A DNA stretch of 64,000 bases from Bacteroidia bacterium (GCA_030427245.1 JAUHXA010000003.1:140889-204888), one strand, 5' to 3'. Counted from the first letter of the stretch, positions 13,401-20,850 are shown. Notes: generated by a model not told the origin, from the sequence alone. Made by a program: numbers and translations.

Positions 13401-16400
13401 CAATCGTTTTCCGTTACTTCCAAAGTAATATCCACGGAACCTGTACCACTTGACCAAGTAACGCTGTGAGGGCCTTGTCCTGTGCCTGGTGTAGCACTCC
13501 CACCACCAAAGTTCCAGTTGTAAGTCGCACCTGTGCCAGCGCTTCCTGTATAGGTTACTGTGGTTGTGCCATTTCCATCCGCACACACTTGCGTGTCGGA
13601 TAAGGTAAAGGTTGAAGTGGGTACGGCATTTACTGTGACTGTTCCAGTAGTACTGTAATCACAGCCTGTTCCGCTATCGGTATAGTCGTAGGTAATCGTA
13701 TAAGGACCGCCAACGCCTGCTGCAGCAGGGTCAAATTGACCACCACTTACACCTGTACCACTAAAGGTTCCTCCTGAGGGGGTACCTTGAAGCGCAAAAG
13801 CGGCTTCGTCCACGCAATAAGCGGCATTTAAGTTGTCAATGCTTACGGTGACGGTGGGGCAATCTTGAGCATCACAATTGCCTGTTCCTGCTGCGCTGTT
13901 ACCACATGGAGCAGGGCCAAGCGCAATAACGCTAATGTCGACTTGATCTCCTGGGCTTAAGCCTGTGACTTGATAATCAGAGTCAGGATGGTTGAGGATA
14001 TCTGTTGCAGTACCGCTATTTATGGTATAACTGATGTCATAGCCAGTTGCACCTGTGACATCTTGCCAATCAAAATCAACTGAATTCTCAGTACTACCTG
14101 GACAGGTAACAGAGGGGGCTTCTAATGGCTCGGATAGGGTTACACTTTGGGTTTCTACAGCAGAAGTACAACCGTTTTCCGTTACTTCTAAAGTAATGTC
14201 CATCGAACCTGTGCCGCTTGACCATGTAATATCGTGGGGTCCCTGTCCAGTGCCGGGTGTAGCGTCACCGCCTCCAAAACTCCAAGTATAGGTCGCTCCT
14301 GTACTTGCTGAACCTGTGTAGGTGACCGTAATGATACTGCTCCCATCTGCACACACTTCTGTATCGGATAAGGTGAAACTTGGAGTAGGTAAAGGATTGA
14401 TACTTACTGCTGTGGTGGCAGTAGCACTGCATCCATCTACGGTGATGGTAACAGTGTAAATACCTGCATCAGCTGTTGTAGCGCCACTAATCACAGGATT
14501 TTGATCGCCTGAACTGAATGTGTTTGGACCTGCCCAAATGTAAGTGGTGGTGGTCCCTATAGTGGTTGTGTTGCTTGTGAGATTGACATCACCACCTTCA
14601 CAAACGGGGCTATCATTGGAGGCTGTTGCATCGGGAATTGCTCCATTGTCAATAATGGTTACATCTACATCTATTGCACATCCTATATCGTCTAATGTAG
14701 TCACTATATAAGTACCTCCTGCTAACCCTGTGAATGTTCCACTCGATTGGAAAGTCCCTCCGTCTAAAGCATATTCGTAGGGAGCTGTTCCGTTAGCACC
14801 TGCAACAGTAACACTTCCCGATGAATCACCACAATTGGCATCTGTTTGCGCTGTAATACTTGCAGAAACGTTGTCTAAGGTGAAAGCAATGTTTTCTCCA
14901 TTGCTGGCAACATTGCCGCATTTATCAGTTATAGAGCCACAAGTGCCTACTACTGGTGTTACTAAGGCAATGGTAAAATCTCCTGATGCGATTAATGGTG
15001 GATCAATGGTGAGGGTAAAATCTCTTTCATATAGGTCAGCATTACCAGGGTCGGTGCAGTTACCACCAGAAACGGCTGTAATAGTATACGGGCCACCTGG
15101 ACCTGTTAATTCAAAATCACAGGCTTCTACAGTGTTACACAAAACAGGATCGGAGAAGGTAACATCAATGGTCGTTGCTCCACAAGGTATGTTGGGATCC
15201 ACTGCACTGAATTCTGCTGCAACGTTGTCAAATATCCCAGCTGTTGAGGGGCTAAGTGCAGGGTTTAGGTCTAAAAAATACCCATCTTGTGTACTACTAA
15301 AGTTACTGATGTTCAGCACCAATATATCTCCTGCTAGCACAGGAATAGGTGCGTTGAAGGTAGTTCCTGCGGAACCTTGACTGGTAAAAATACTTGCATT
15401 GCTGGTTCCTGTCGTACCTGGAAGCAATGAATAATTGCAGCTTATCTCTATTCCTGGATTGGAAAAAATATCAGAACAAACATTGTTGGTTAAATCATAT
15501 ACTGCCCAGTCGTAATCATCATCTACATTGGCAGGTTGGATTTCAAAATTGAAGTTTCCATCCGATTGAATCGTAATTAGATACCAAACATCGTTTCGCT
15601 CTCCATCGAATAAGCAAGAATTTGAAGAATTGATTTCATTGGGGAAATCGCCTTCTCCAACATAAGAGTTTGGTTGGTTATAAGTATCTTGGCACACAGG
15701 TATTGCTCCAATACAGTCTTGTTCTATGACAGAAGCAGGACAGGCGGCAATATTGAAGTCAAACCCTGAACAGTCTGGTGCTGACCAAGTATCTATGACT
15801 ATGTAATAGGTTGTTCCTGCTGTCAAATTAAGGTCAATACCAGGTGTATTGTTGTCTGCTGTAATCTGACCAACACAAGTTGCAGTTGGATCATCTGGAC
15901 AGCCATCTGTTACAGAAAGCCCCCAGTCGGCAGTAGCATCTGTGGCATTGCTCAATGAAAGCAGATAACACTCAGTAGCCGAAGGAGTAAACTCGAAAAC
16001 GTAGTCTTCACCTGTCATATAATTTCCTCCACATCCTTCGGTATCGTCATAGTCATATCCAGCGCCACAAGAGGTTAGTCCAGGGAAAGCAGCAGGGGAA
16101 GAAGCAATAACATTAGCAGAAGCACAAGTTGTACCTGTAGGGCAACCTTGTGTCATGGAAATATCGAAAGGTGTGCACTGAACTCCTCCAATCAATGCTG
16201 CATTGGTCGAAACAACAATGTAGTAAGTAACACCTGCCTGCAAGTCAGTTGTGACACTGGGTTCTCCATCCACATCATCGTCTTCGTTGATGGCTACACA
16301 GTTGGCGGCTAATGCGTCTGGACAGTTGTCCAATACGAATAAGCCTGTTGGGTTGTTTCCTGTATTGGTAATGTCTATGTTGTAACAATCTGTGACAGTT

Positions 16401-19400
16401 GGAGTAAATGAAAACACATAATCATCACCATTCATATACACACTTCCACAGCCATCAGCAGAATCGTAATCGTCGCCAAAGCCACATGTTGTTAAGCCCG
16501 TTTGAGAATAAGGCAAAGAAGGAATAACATCCGAGTTGCTACATATAGCTCCAAATGGGCAATTAGTCCCTCCTGTATTGATAGTCAAATCAAAATCGGT
16601 ACAACTTGAAGTGTAAGTCAAGCCTAAAAAATCATATTCTATGGCAGAAACAACAATGTAATAGGTTTCTCCTGCGGTTAGGTAAGCATCCGTAGTTGGA
16701 CCTCCATTATCGACTTCATCTTGTGCAATACAAGAAGCTGATCCAGAATCTGGACAATCTGTTAAGACAAATAAGCCAACATCTGTATCGGGTGTTGTAT
16801 TGGCAACTGCAAAATTGTAGCAGTCAGTGGTAGTTGGAGTGAAGGTCATCACAAAATCTTCTCCTTCCATATAATCACTTGCACAAGCATCTCCATTGTC
16901 GTAATCGTTTCCAAAACCACAAGAGGTTAATCCTGCTTCTGTGTGTGGAAAGGAAGGGGCAGTAATAACATAAGGATTGCTACATACTGCGCCACCTGGA
17001 CAATTCAGCGCTCCATTGGCAATAACTAAATCGAAAGCAGTACAACTGCTATTGGCTATTGGGCCTACAAATTCAACCGCAGAAACAACAATATAGTAGG
17101 TTACTCCTGCATTGAGGTAAGCGTCTGTTGTTGGACTACCGTTGTCGACTTCGTCTTGACCAATACAAGAAGTAGTGAGATCATCAGGACAGCCGTTTAA
17201 TACGAATAAACCCATATCTGCTGCTGCATTGGAGATGTTGTTTGCTGTAAAGTTGTAACAATCTGTTACTGTTGGGGTAAAAGTCAATACAATGTCTTCT
17301 CCATTCATATAGGTACTGCCACAAGCATCTGTATTGTCGTAATCATTGCCTGTTCCACAAGAATTGAGTCCTGCTTCGGTATATGGAAAACTTGGCGGAG
17401 TAATAACGATAGGATTGGCGCAACTGGGTCCAGCTGGGCAGTTCAAAGAGCCATTGTTGATGGTGAGATCAAATTCGGTACAACTATTTACCGCTACGGG
17501 ACCTGCTTGTTCGGAAGCGGCAATTACAATGTAATAAGTCACACTGGCATCCATATAAATATCTATAGTCGGGAAACTGTTGTCCACCTCTTCTTGTACA
17601 ATACAATCAGTTTGTGGATCATCGGGACAGCCAGTCATTATGAACATACCAATATCTGCAATTGGATCGGAATTGGGTGTTCCACTCAAAGCAATGCTGT
17701 AACAATCTGTTGCAGTTGGCGTGAAGGTCATCACAATATCTTCTCCAAACATGTACAAACTGCTACATGCGTCAGCTTGTCCATAATCGTTTCCTAAACC
17801 ACAAAGGTCAATGGCTGCTTCGACATGTGGAAAGCTGGGTGCAGTGATGATATAAGGATCCGAACACGTGGCTCCTGCGGGGCAACCTGTGGCTCCGTCG
17901 TTAATCGTGAGATTAAATTCTGTACAACTGTTTAGAGCGACTACCGCCGCTTGATCAGAAGCTGCTACTACTATATAGTATTCTTCATTGGCTGTTAGGT
18001 TTGCATTGGCTGTTGGAAAGGAATTATCTGCAGTTTCCTGTGAAACACAGATGGTAGCAGGGTCATCTGGACAGCCTGTAAGAATGAACAAACCAATATC
18101 AGCAAGTGGGTCTGAATTGGGTGTTCCAGACAAGGCAAAACTATAGCAATCTGTTGTGGTTGGGGTGTAGGTCATTACGATGTCTTCTCCATACATGTAG
18201 AAATTGCCACAGGCATCTGTATCATCGTAATCGCTTGCCAAACCACATAAATCAATGTTACTTTCGGTGTGTGGTAAACTTGGTGCTGTAATCGCATAGG
18301 GTTGCGAACAGTTCGCACCTGTATTGCTACATTCGGTAATTGCGATATCAAAAGGTGTAAAATCTGGAGCAGGGAAAGTCGAAACCACAATTGTATAGGT
18401 TGTAGCTGCAGTTAAAGCAACATTTAACCCAGGATTGCCGCCTGTTTCAGATGCAGAACCTATACAGGTAGTCGCTCCATTATCTGGGCAACCATCTAAG
18501 ACATAAACACCTACAAAAGTATCTGTATTACTCAATGCAATATTATGACAACCTGTTGCAGTTGGTGTAAACTCTATGATAAAGTCTTCTCCTCCAATAT
18601 AATCATCATCTGCACAGGGAGTAGCGGAATAATCGTTTCCATAACCTTCTGTGGTCAATCCTGCTTGTGTAATGGGCGCTCCACCAGCAAGCACATAAGG
18701 GTTGGCACAGTCCATTCCGTCACAACTGCTAATTAAGAAGTCAAAAGCTGTTTCTTGAGGTGCTGGCCAACTTGATACAACAATATAGTATTGTGTGCCA
18801 CCTGTTAGAGAAGCGGATACATGTGTAGTATTGTCCGAGCTACCCGCAACTCCCAAACAAGTCGTTGCTACATCTGGGCAATCATCTAGAACAAAAATAC
18901 CTGCAAAATCATCTGTATTTGTTGCACTAAAGAGGTAACAATCGGTAGTAGAAGGAGTATAGGTAAATACGAAATCATTTCCGCCCATGTAGTCATTGGC
19001 AGCCGCAGCTCCTCCTTCAATATTGGTCATATCGGTACAAGGGGAAGTACTGTAATCGTCGCCAAAACCATCGGTTGTAAGACCTGTTATTGCAGTACCT
19101 ATGTTTGCATCGGTTAGAAGATAAGGACTTGTACAATTGAATCCTATAGGTGCACAACCTGTCCCTGTATTTTGGGTAATTGTTAGTGGTGTAGTTACCA
19201 AAGATGTTTGGCAAGGTAAATCAGGAAGAGGAAAAATGCCAACTATATAATTATGCAATAAAACCCTTATGAATCCATCACTAGGAGGAGTATATGTTAT
19301 AGTTGCTTGATCTGTCCCACAACCATCATTATCATAAGCTAATTGGGTTACATCATCATCTGAACGAAGTGTGATTTCAGTATTGAAATCTGCCTCTCCG

Positions 19401-19639
19401 CAGGTAGTAAAAGTGTATTCCTCACCTCCACAAAGATAAATTCTGACATATTCGTCTCCAAACATATTGACCATTTGGGAACCACCATTCGAAACCAATG
19501 GTGAAGCGGCATTTTCTGTACCACCCGTACACTGCCCGTAAATATCATGTTGAGAAAGAAAAAAGAAAGAAAAGGAAAGAAACAGGTATAGGTATGACAT
19601 ACCTATCCTAAGGTTGTTTTGTAAAGTCTTTAGTCCCAT
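1481..19639 (-). CDS. Giant T9SS-secreted modular adhesin, 6052 residues
   Basis: The protein begins with a signal peptide (residues 1-36, ending DIYGQ). A first beta-sandwich (about 37-160) is followed by eight PPC-like repeats (165-1300) marked by C-pairs, GFGNDYD and FTPT-TDCY. Next come a conserved disulfide-rich domain (1308-1465), a Big_5-like domain (1470-1590), an SprB-type repeat (1591-1663) and an Ig-like domain. Nineteen tandem modules follow (about 1746-5870). Each has an FN3-like domain ending PCG-S...C.AEDCP, then a YC..E...L.GTP.GG.FSG domain; the first eleven also carry a PKD-like domain (CADG...YNWNFGGG). The C-terminus (5955-6052: AFTPNGDGFNDVY, IFNRWGEKL, WDGTY) is the gliding-motility-associated type-B sorting domain of T9SS substrates. 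A surface adhesin or matrix protein is inferred from architecture; no catalytic domain is seen. The coding frame is open without interruption for 18 kb. Confidence 0.96.
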   Translation of the reverse strand: MGLKTLQNNLRIGMSYLYLFLSFSFFFLSQHDIYGQCTGGTENAASPLVSNGGSQMVNMFGDEYVRIYLCGGEEYTFTTCGEADFNTEITLRSDDDVTQLAYDNDGCGTDQATITYTPPSDGFIRVLLHNYIVGIFPLPDLPCQTSLVTTPLTITQNTGTGCAPIGFNCTSPYLLTDANIGTAITGLTTDGFGDDYSTSPCTDMTNIEGGAAAANDYMGGNDFVFTYTPSTTDCYLFSATNTDDFAGIFVLDDCPDVATTCLGVAGSSDNTTHVSASLTGGTQYYIVVSSWPAPQETAFDFLISSCDGMDCANPYVLAGGAPITQAGLTTEGYGNDYSATPCADDDYIGGEDFIIEFTPTATGCHNIALSNTDTFVGVYVLDGCPDNGATTCIGSASETGGNPGLNVALTAATTYTIVVSTFPAPDFTPFDIAITECSNTGANCSQPYAITAPSLPHTESNIDLCGLASDYDDTDACGNFYMYGEDIVMTYTPTTTDCYSFALSGTPNSDPLADIGLFILTGCPDDPATICVSQETADNSFPTANANLTANEEYYIVVAASDQAAVVALNSCTEFNLTINDGATGCPAGATCSDPYIITAPSFPHVEAAIDLCGLGNDYGQADACSSLYMFGEDIVMTFTPTATDCYSIALSGTPNSDPIADIGMFIMTGCPDDPQTDCIVQEEVDNSFPTIDIYMDASVTYYIVIAASEQAGPVAVNSCTEFDLTINNGSLNCPAGPSCANPIVITPPSFPYTEAGLNSCGTGNDYDNTDACGSTYMNGEDIVLTFTPTVTDCYNFTANNISNAAADMGLFVLNGCPDDLTTSCIGQDEVDNGSPTTDAYLNAGVTYYIVVSAVEFVGPIANSSCTAFDLVIANGALNCPGGAVCSNPYVITAPSFPHTEAGLTSCGFGNDYDNGDACASDYMEGEDFVMTFTPTTTDCYNFAVANTTPDTDVGLFVLTDCPDSGSASCIAQDEVDNGGPTTDAYLTAGETYYIVVSAIEYDFLGLTYTSSCTDFDLTINTGGTNCPFGAICSNSDVIPSLPYSQTGLTTCGFGDDYDSADGCGSVYMNGDDYVFSFTPTVTDCYNIDITNTGNNPTGLFVLDNCPDALAANCVAINEDDDVDGEPSVTTDLQAGVTYYIVVSTNAALIGGVQCTPFDISMTQGCPTGTTCASANVIASSPAAFPGLTSCGAGYDYDDTEGCGGNYMTGEDYVFEFTPSATECYLLSLSNATDATADWGLSVTDGCPDDPTATCVGQITADNNTPGIDLNLTAGTTYYIVIDTWSAPDCSGFDFNIAACPASVIEQDCIGAIPVCQDTYNQPNSYVGEGDFPNEINSSNSCLFDGERNDVWYLITIQSDGNFNFEIQPANVDDDYDWAVYDLTNNVCSDIFSNPGIEISCNYSLLPGTTGTSNASIFTSQGSAGTTFNAPIPVLAGDILVLNISNFSSTQDGYFLDLNPALSPSTAGIFDNVAAEFSAVDPNIPCGATTIDVTFSDPVLCNTVEACDFELTGPGGPYTITAVSGGNCTDPGNADLYERDFTLTIDPPLIASGDFTIALVTPVVGTCGSITDKCGNVASNGENIAFTLDNVSASITAQTDANCGDSSGSVTVAGANGTAPYEYALDGGTFQSSGTFTGLAGGTYIVTTLDDIGCAIDVDVTIIDNGAIPDATASNDSPVCEGGDVNLTSNTTTIGTTTTYIWAGPNTFSSGDQNPVISGATTADAGIYTVTITVDGCSATATTAVSINPLPTPSFTLSDTEVCADGSSIITVTYTGSASTGATYTWSFGGGDATPGTGQGPHDITWSSGTGSMDITLEVTENGCTSAVETQSVTLSEPLEAPSVTCPGSTENSVDFDWQDVTGATGYDISYTINSGTATDILNHPDSDYQVTGLSPGDQVDISVIALGPAPCGNSAAGTGNCDAQDCPTVTVSIDNLNAAYCVDEAAFALQGTPSGGTFSGTGVSGGQFDPAAAGVGGPYTITYDYTDSGTGCDYSTTGTVTVNAVPTSTFTLSDTQVCADGNGTTTVTYTGSAGTGATYNWNFGGGSATPGTGQGPHSVTWSSGTGSVDITLEVTENDCTSAVETQSVTLSEPLETPNVTCPGSTETSVDFDWQDVTGATGYDISYTINSGTATDILNHPNSDYQVSGLTAGDQVDITVIALGPAPCGNSAAGIGNCDAESCPTVTVTIDNLNAAYCEDEAAFALQGTPSGGTFSGTGVSGGQFDPAAAGVGGPYTITYDYTDSGTGCDYSTTGTVTVNAVPTSTFTLSDTQVCADGTSTITVTYTGNAGTGATYNWNFGGGSATPSTGQGPHSVTWSSGTGSVDITLEVTENGCTSAVETQSITLSEPLQTPNVTCPGSTENSVDFDWQDVTGATGYDISYTINSGTATDINNHPNSDYQVSGLTAGDQVDITVIALGPAPCGNSAIGTGNCDAESCPTVTVTIDNLNAAYCEDEAAFALQGTPSGGTFSGTGVSGGQFDPAAAGVGGPYTITYDYTDSGTGCDYSTTGTVTVNAVPTSTFTLSDTEVCADGTSAATVTYTGSAGTGATYNWSFGGGNASPGSGQGPHSVTWSSGTGSVDITLEVTENGCTSVVATQSITLSEPLVVPNISCSSTPNSVSFNWQDIAGATGYTISYTINGGSPTNTSSGTSDFDVNGLNPLDEVDITVTANGPAPCGDGPVGTGNCIAEDCPTVISIDNLAGPYCTDDSAFPLQGTPSGGSFSGPGVSGGQFDPSSAGVGTHTLTYEVTEGSCTYTTTEQVTVNGVPTSTFTVSESELCADGTSTTTVSYTGSAGTGATYNWNFGGGNASPGTGQGPHTVTWSSGTGLVNLSLTVTENGCTSGLETQSVTLSEPLATPVIVCGTVTTSEVNFDWQDVTGATSYDISYTINGGIANTDNSPPSTYQVTGLTAGDEVIITVIAIGNGPCGNSATGTGTCTAEDCPVISLSINNLNATYCENESAFSLQGTPSGGTFSGPGVSGGEFAPGTAGVGGPYTITYDYTDPGTGCDYQTTADVSVNPQPTSTFTISEALVCSDGTSEVIVTHTGNAPPGSTYNWNFGGGNASPGTGQGPHTVTWSSGTGAANITLTVSANGCDSGSSSQQVSLSAPLASPNISCTSTPNSVSFDWQDIAGATGYTLSYTVNGGTPTNASSGTSDFEITGLNPLDEVVITVTANGPAPCGDSAASTGNCTAEDCPTLISIDSQGPYCSEDGAISLVGSPSGGIFSGPGVSGGQFDPGTAGPGTHTISYDVTEGDCDYSITKDFVVNESPTSDFSLSATEICADGTSSITVSYTGNAGTGATYNWNFGSATATPGGTTQGPHTLSWNSGTGSVNIVLSVSENGCSSASTTQSVTLSEPLATPVVNCGVLTTSEVNFDWSNIPGSTGYDISYTINGGTATNDNTGSSDYQVTGLSPNDEVVITVIALGPAPCGNSAAGSGTCTAQDCPTNITPSITNLNATYCEDDGAFTLQATPAGGTFSGTGVSGAQFNPGGAGVGGPYTITYDYTDPVSGCDYQTTGTVSVNAVPTSDFNLSDSQVCADGSSIITVNYTGTAGIGASYNWNFGGGDASPGTGAGPHTVTWASGSGSANITLTVSENGCESDISSQSVTLSAPLATPNVSCTGSTTATVDFDWADIAGASGYSISYTVNSGGATTDNTSTSDYQVGGLNPNDEVTITIVALGTAPCGDSAAGSSTCIAQDCPTVNLSIDNLSPSYCTNESAFILQGTPAGGIFSGIGVTGGQFDPSVGAGTYSISYDYTDAPSGCAYSTSQQVTVNNQPSSDFSVNPSDVCADGIQSTTVTYTGTAGTGASYNWNFGGGSAVPGTGQGPHTVTWSSGSGSVNISLTVTTQNGCSSPESSQSVTLFSPLPIPVITCGTTSTSEVNFDWADIAGATGYTISYTINNGPASNANSASSDFQVTGLSPNDEVTIIVIANGPAPCGDSASGTGTCIAEDCPSISPSISGLNASYCADAGSVALIGTPAGGVFSGTGVSGSNFDPASAGAGGPYTLTYDYTDAASGCAYQATTTVSVNAVPTASFSVSPDPICADGSSVATVTFTGTAAPGASYNWNFGGGNASPGGNVAGPHIVTWDSGTGAVNLSLAISQNGCVSPEATQSVTLAEPLAAPSVNCTGSTTSSVSFDWGDIAGATSYDISYTINGGAAINDNTVASNFDVPGLTVNDEVVISVIAVGPAPCGNSAAGTAQCEALDCPTQNLTITGLNASYCADAAAIPLTGTPAGGTFSGTGVNSATSTFNPGNAGVGGPYTITYSYIDPANPDCDYSTTSQVTVRAVPTSDFVINPSDVCADGLQSATVTYTGSAGTGATYNWNFGGGTAVPGGNVQGPHTVTWASGSGSVAISLSVTANSCSSEPSSQNVNLSSPLASPIVSCGSSTTNSVTFDWADITGSTGYEVTYTINGGTVQNDNTATSSYTVNGLSVNDEVTLSVIAVGPAPCGNSAAGSQTCTAEDCPDLTPTIGGLASEYCSDEGVIALIGTPVGGTFSGPGISGNNFDPANAGTGLISIVYDYQEGDCSYTTSTTTTISQPLTAPTVTCGTTTTTSIVFNWTAVAGATGYNITLSGAAVDNQTTANTSFTVNGLSVNDEVTIVVEPIGGSPCGNGPTGTATCTAEDCPALPSISIDNLNAQYCADDVVVATLLATPPGGEFSGAGVVGNSFDPSAVGAASTTVIYTYTDPANPDCDYQTTFQVTILPPYDAPVVTCGTSTTSSVTFNWNNVGTNDYVVSYTIDAGAPTTENVTGTTFTVGSLTTGSSVTISVTALGVPPCGDSPSGTATCIAEDCAVINPTITGLNNTYCSDEGAVNLTLEPAGGILSGPGTSGSSFNPSTAGTGLITLTYDYTDPATDCSYQTTASTTLSIPLSAPTVTCGTTTTNSIVFNWSSVPGASDYNLSWSGAATGNQTVTGTSFELTGLSANDVVTLIVEPIGLAPCGNGPSGTATCTANDCPVVAIDITGLAAQYCGDEGAVTLSANPAGGTFSGPGVSGNSFDPSAAGQASVTIVYDYTDPSDPDCSYQQTASTTVLPPYGVPTVECGTSTTSSVTFTWADVGSASYQVTLSGAVTNSFTTGGTSHTESGLNEGDAVTITVVALGEAPCGDSQASTITCTAEACQPVGISINGLDALYCRTDGLVSLTGTPAGGVFVGPGITGNSFDPSLAGVGGPYTILYDYTDPATACEYQASATVSVNAPLATPTVICSDEDLNSVSFDWDAIAGASQYEITVSINSVPSSAQITTNTDYTESGLAQNDVVDISVIALGSPPCGNSAAGTAQCTARDCPDVTLTLDIADQYCGNEAVATLTPDPSGGTLSGPGITGNTFDPAGAGVGSHNIVYSLTDAEGCVYQETFETEVLPPLGTPTVSCGTISPNSITFNWLDVGSTDYEVTITGAVDDMATVNNTSYTVTGLSAGESVTIEVIALGADCGDSAPSTVSCTTGDCDVNLSIVGLDAEYCSDAGDVVLSVVDASGNVVTGGIFSGDGIVGGLFRPSQAGTGNVTISYSYTDPESGCPFTTSLSTSIAPALNTPTVICAGTTVTNVAFSWDDVGADMYNIVVTVNGTQTDNLSASTLSFDKTGLTAGDEVGISVVAVGTAPCGDSEAGTASCTAQDCSGPTPTIDNLSSEYCGASSSTFTLQGTPSGGTFSGPGVTGDTFDPSAVGQQNVTIVYTFTDSDGCVYQTTGSTQVLPPFDVPTIACAAVTTSSVSVEWEDVGSAQYELTIQVNGGTPTSQTVSGTSYTESNLNVGDEVTITVVAVGVSACGDSDPSTTSCIAADCPDLTLAIEGLAEAYCTGDEAVSLTATLDGTPVTSGNFIGAAISGANTLNPALLPGGLYLISYVYNEPNGCQYIATESVSIGGVTGEIIGVSSPISVGSIAPLSVNAVSVTGGNLTYEWSPIEGLDCTDCESVNATPTQTTTYEVLVSDSEGCNRVFSTTVEVSSESDFVIPSAFTPNGDGFNDVYAPEAEGFEEITFQIFNRWGEKLHDVTSNDMTNIGWDGTYKDEPMPIGSYVYVVIVVYRDGEQELEKGSFQLLR
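12061..14364 (-). repeat. Three 768-bp tandem repeats inside the adhesin
   Basis: The sequence beginning CGGATAAGGT recurs at 12061, 12829, 13597 and (start only) 14365, always exactly 768 bp apart, which is 256 codons or one PKD+FN3+Ig module. The first 260 bp of copies 1 and 2 (12061-12320 and 12829-13088) differ at only a few bases, and copy 3 is only slightly more diverged. Further modules on either side keep the same length and protein pattern but have drifted at DNA level. This indicates recent duplication or gene conversion in this part of the array. Confidence 0.9.
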
Positions 19640-19954
19640 GTTTTAATTGGTTGAAGTAAACAATTAATTATATGTAAAATATGAAATTTTAAATCTAATC
19701 TTAGTGGGTTTATTTCTATTGGAGTCGAAAAATAAGGCTTTTTTTTATCAATTCACAAATTGACTTTTCAATAATATTGAAAAAATCACAGTTTAAAGAA
19801 TAAATATTTACGGGTAAAGAGATAAAAAAAAGAATGATAAGTTAATCATTCTATATAATTTCTTGCAATAACAAACACTCTTTCAACGAATTAAAATTTT
19901 TATCATAAAAACTTTAATTCATACTATTTTTTAAAAAAAAGAGGAAAAGCTCGT
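19640..19954. other. Upstream region of giant adhesin
   Basis: This AT-rich run holds no coding frame that I can support. It must contain the promoter of the giant minus-strand gene, but no exact TAnnTTTG box was seen on that strand. Confidence 0.4.
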
Positions 19955-20077
19955 TTATTTTTTATGTCGCTGCAATGTCTTTTTAGCATATCCTAAGAAA
20001 AAATACATTACTATGATAAAAGCAAAAATGACTATGAAAAGAGGAATACTTTGAAGTAAGGAGCTAATAAACAGCAT
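19955..20077 (-). CDS. 40-residue single-pass membrane protein
   Basis: A small frame starts with ATG (20077-20075) and ends TAA (19957-19955). It encodes 40 residues: a hydrophobic segment at about residues 3-30 (LFISSLLQSIPLF, then IVIFAFIIVMYFFLG) followed by a basic tail, AKKTLQRHKK. This is a well-formed small inner-membrane protein with a positive cytoplasmic end. It lies 41 bases downstream of the second mlaE-like gene on the same strand, so it is probably the last gene of that operon and could be a small accessory subunit of the permeases. I do not recognise a family, and short hydrophobic frames can occur by chance in AT-rich DNA. Confidence 0.5.
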   Translation of the reverse strand: MLFISSLLQSIPLFIVIFAFIIVMYFFLGYAKKTLQRHKK

Positions 20078-20118
20078 AATCGTGGGTTTGAAGAATCAAA
20101 AAGTTCTTTGAGTATTGC

Positions 20119-20850
20119 TTAAGTAAGTATTAAAGCCAATATATAGTCGAATAGAATAACCAAAATACTGCCATGCACAACTGCTCTGGTGCTTGCTTTG
20201 GCTATTTCAATAGCTCCTCCTTTTACATAAAATCCTTCGTAACAAGCAACGGAGGTAATGAGGAAAGCAAAAACAATGGCTTTGATAATCATGATAACGC
20301 CATTGAAAGGGTCAAACAAATACAAGAGGCCATAGCGATAAATAGAGGGAGAGATTCCATACATCTGTGCAGATAAAAAACCACCATAAATACCCAAAAA
20401 AGCGGCAATGATGATCAAAGGAGGAACGATTAAGACAGAGGCAATTAGCTTGGGACTGATCAAGTAGTTGGCACTGTTGATACCCATAATTTCGAGTGCA
20501 TCTATCTGCTCGGTAATCCGCATCGTCCCCAATTCACTTGCGATATTAGATCCCACTTTACCCGCCAAAACCAAACAAGATAGCGTGGGAGCTAACTCGA
20601 TAATCATGGTATCTCTCACGATAAATCCCAACATATAGGTAGGTAAATAAGACCCTTCCATTTGATAGGCAAACTGAATGGCCGTTACGGCCCCTACAAA
20701 AATGGAGATAACCCCGACAATCAGCAGAGAGCCTACCCCAATATTGTTCATTTGACGTAGAATTTCTTTCCAATACATGCTGTATTTTTCGGGCTTGCTA
20801 AACAAACTCGACAGCATAAAAAGGTATTTTCCTACATGTTTCATTGGCAA
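20119..20850 (-). CDS. MlaE-family lipid ABC transporter permease (second copy)
   Basis: This 243-residue integral membrane protein belongs to the MlaE/YrbE (DUF140) family, the permease of ABC systems that move phospholipids or similar lipids between inner and outer membrane. Family hallmarks visible are the N-terminal amphipathic region, a GAVTAIQFAYQ segment, the RDTMIIELAPTLSCLVLAGKVGS stretch (split here across residues about 79-101), and the coupling motif EQIDALEIMGIN near residue 113. Three or more hydrophobic helices follow. It lies 32 bases after its close paralogue at 20883-21626 and shares most residues with it. No MlaF-type ATPase or MlaD-type MCE gene is next to it. Confidence 0.92.
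   Translation of the reverse strand: MPMKHVGKYLFMLSSLFSKPEKYSMYWKEILRQMNNIGVGSLLIVGVISIFVGAVTAIQFAYQMEGSYLPTYMLGFIVRDTMIIELAPTLSCLVLAGKVGSNIASELGTMRITEQIDALEIMGINSANYLISPKLIASVLIVPPLIIIAAFLGIYGGFLSAQMYGISPSIYRYGLLYLFDPFNGVIMIIKAIVFAFLITSVACYEGFYVKGGAIEIAKASTRAVVHGSILVILFDYILALILT

Noticed and set aside
11826..13586. Series of minus-strand frames of about 75-80 codons repeating every 768 bp
   Set aside because: They are alternate-frame readings of the same repeated module DNA and not genes.
12061..14364. Regular repeats considered as a CRISPR array
   Set aside because: The period is 768 bp, the repeats are coding and in frame, and there are no short spacers.
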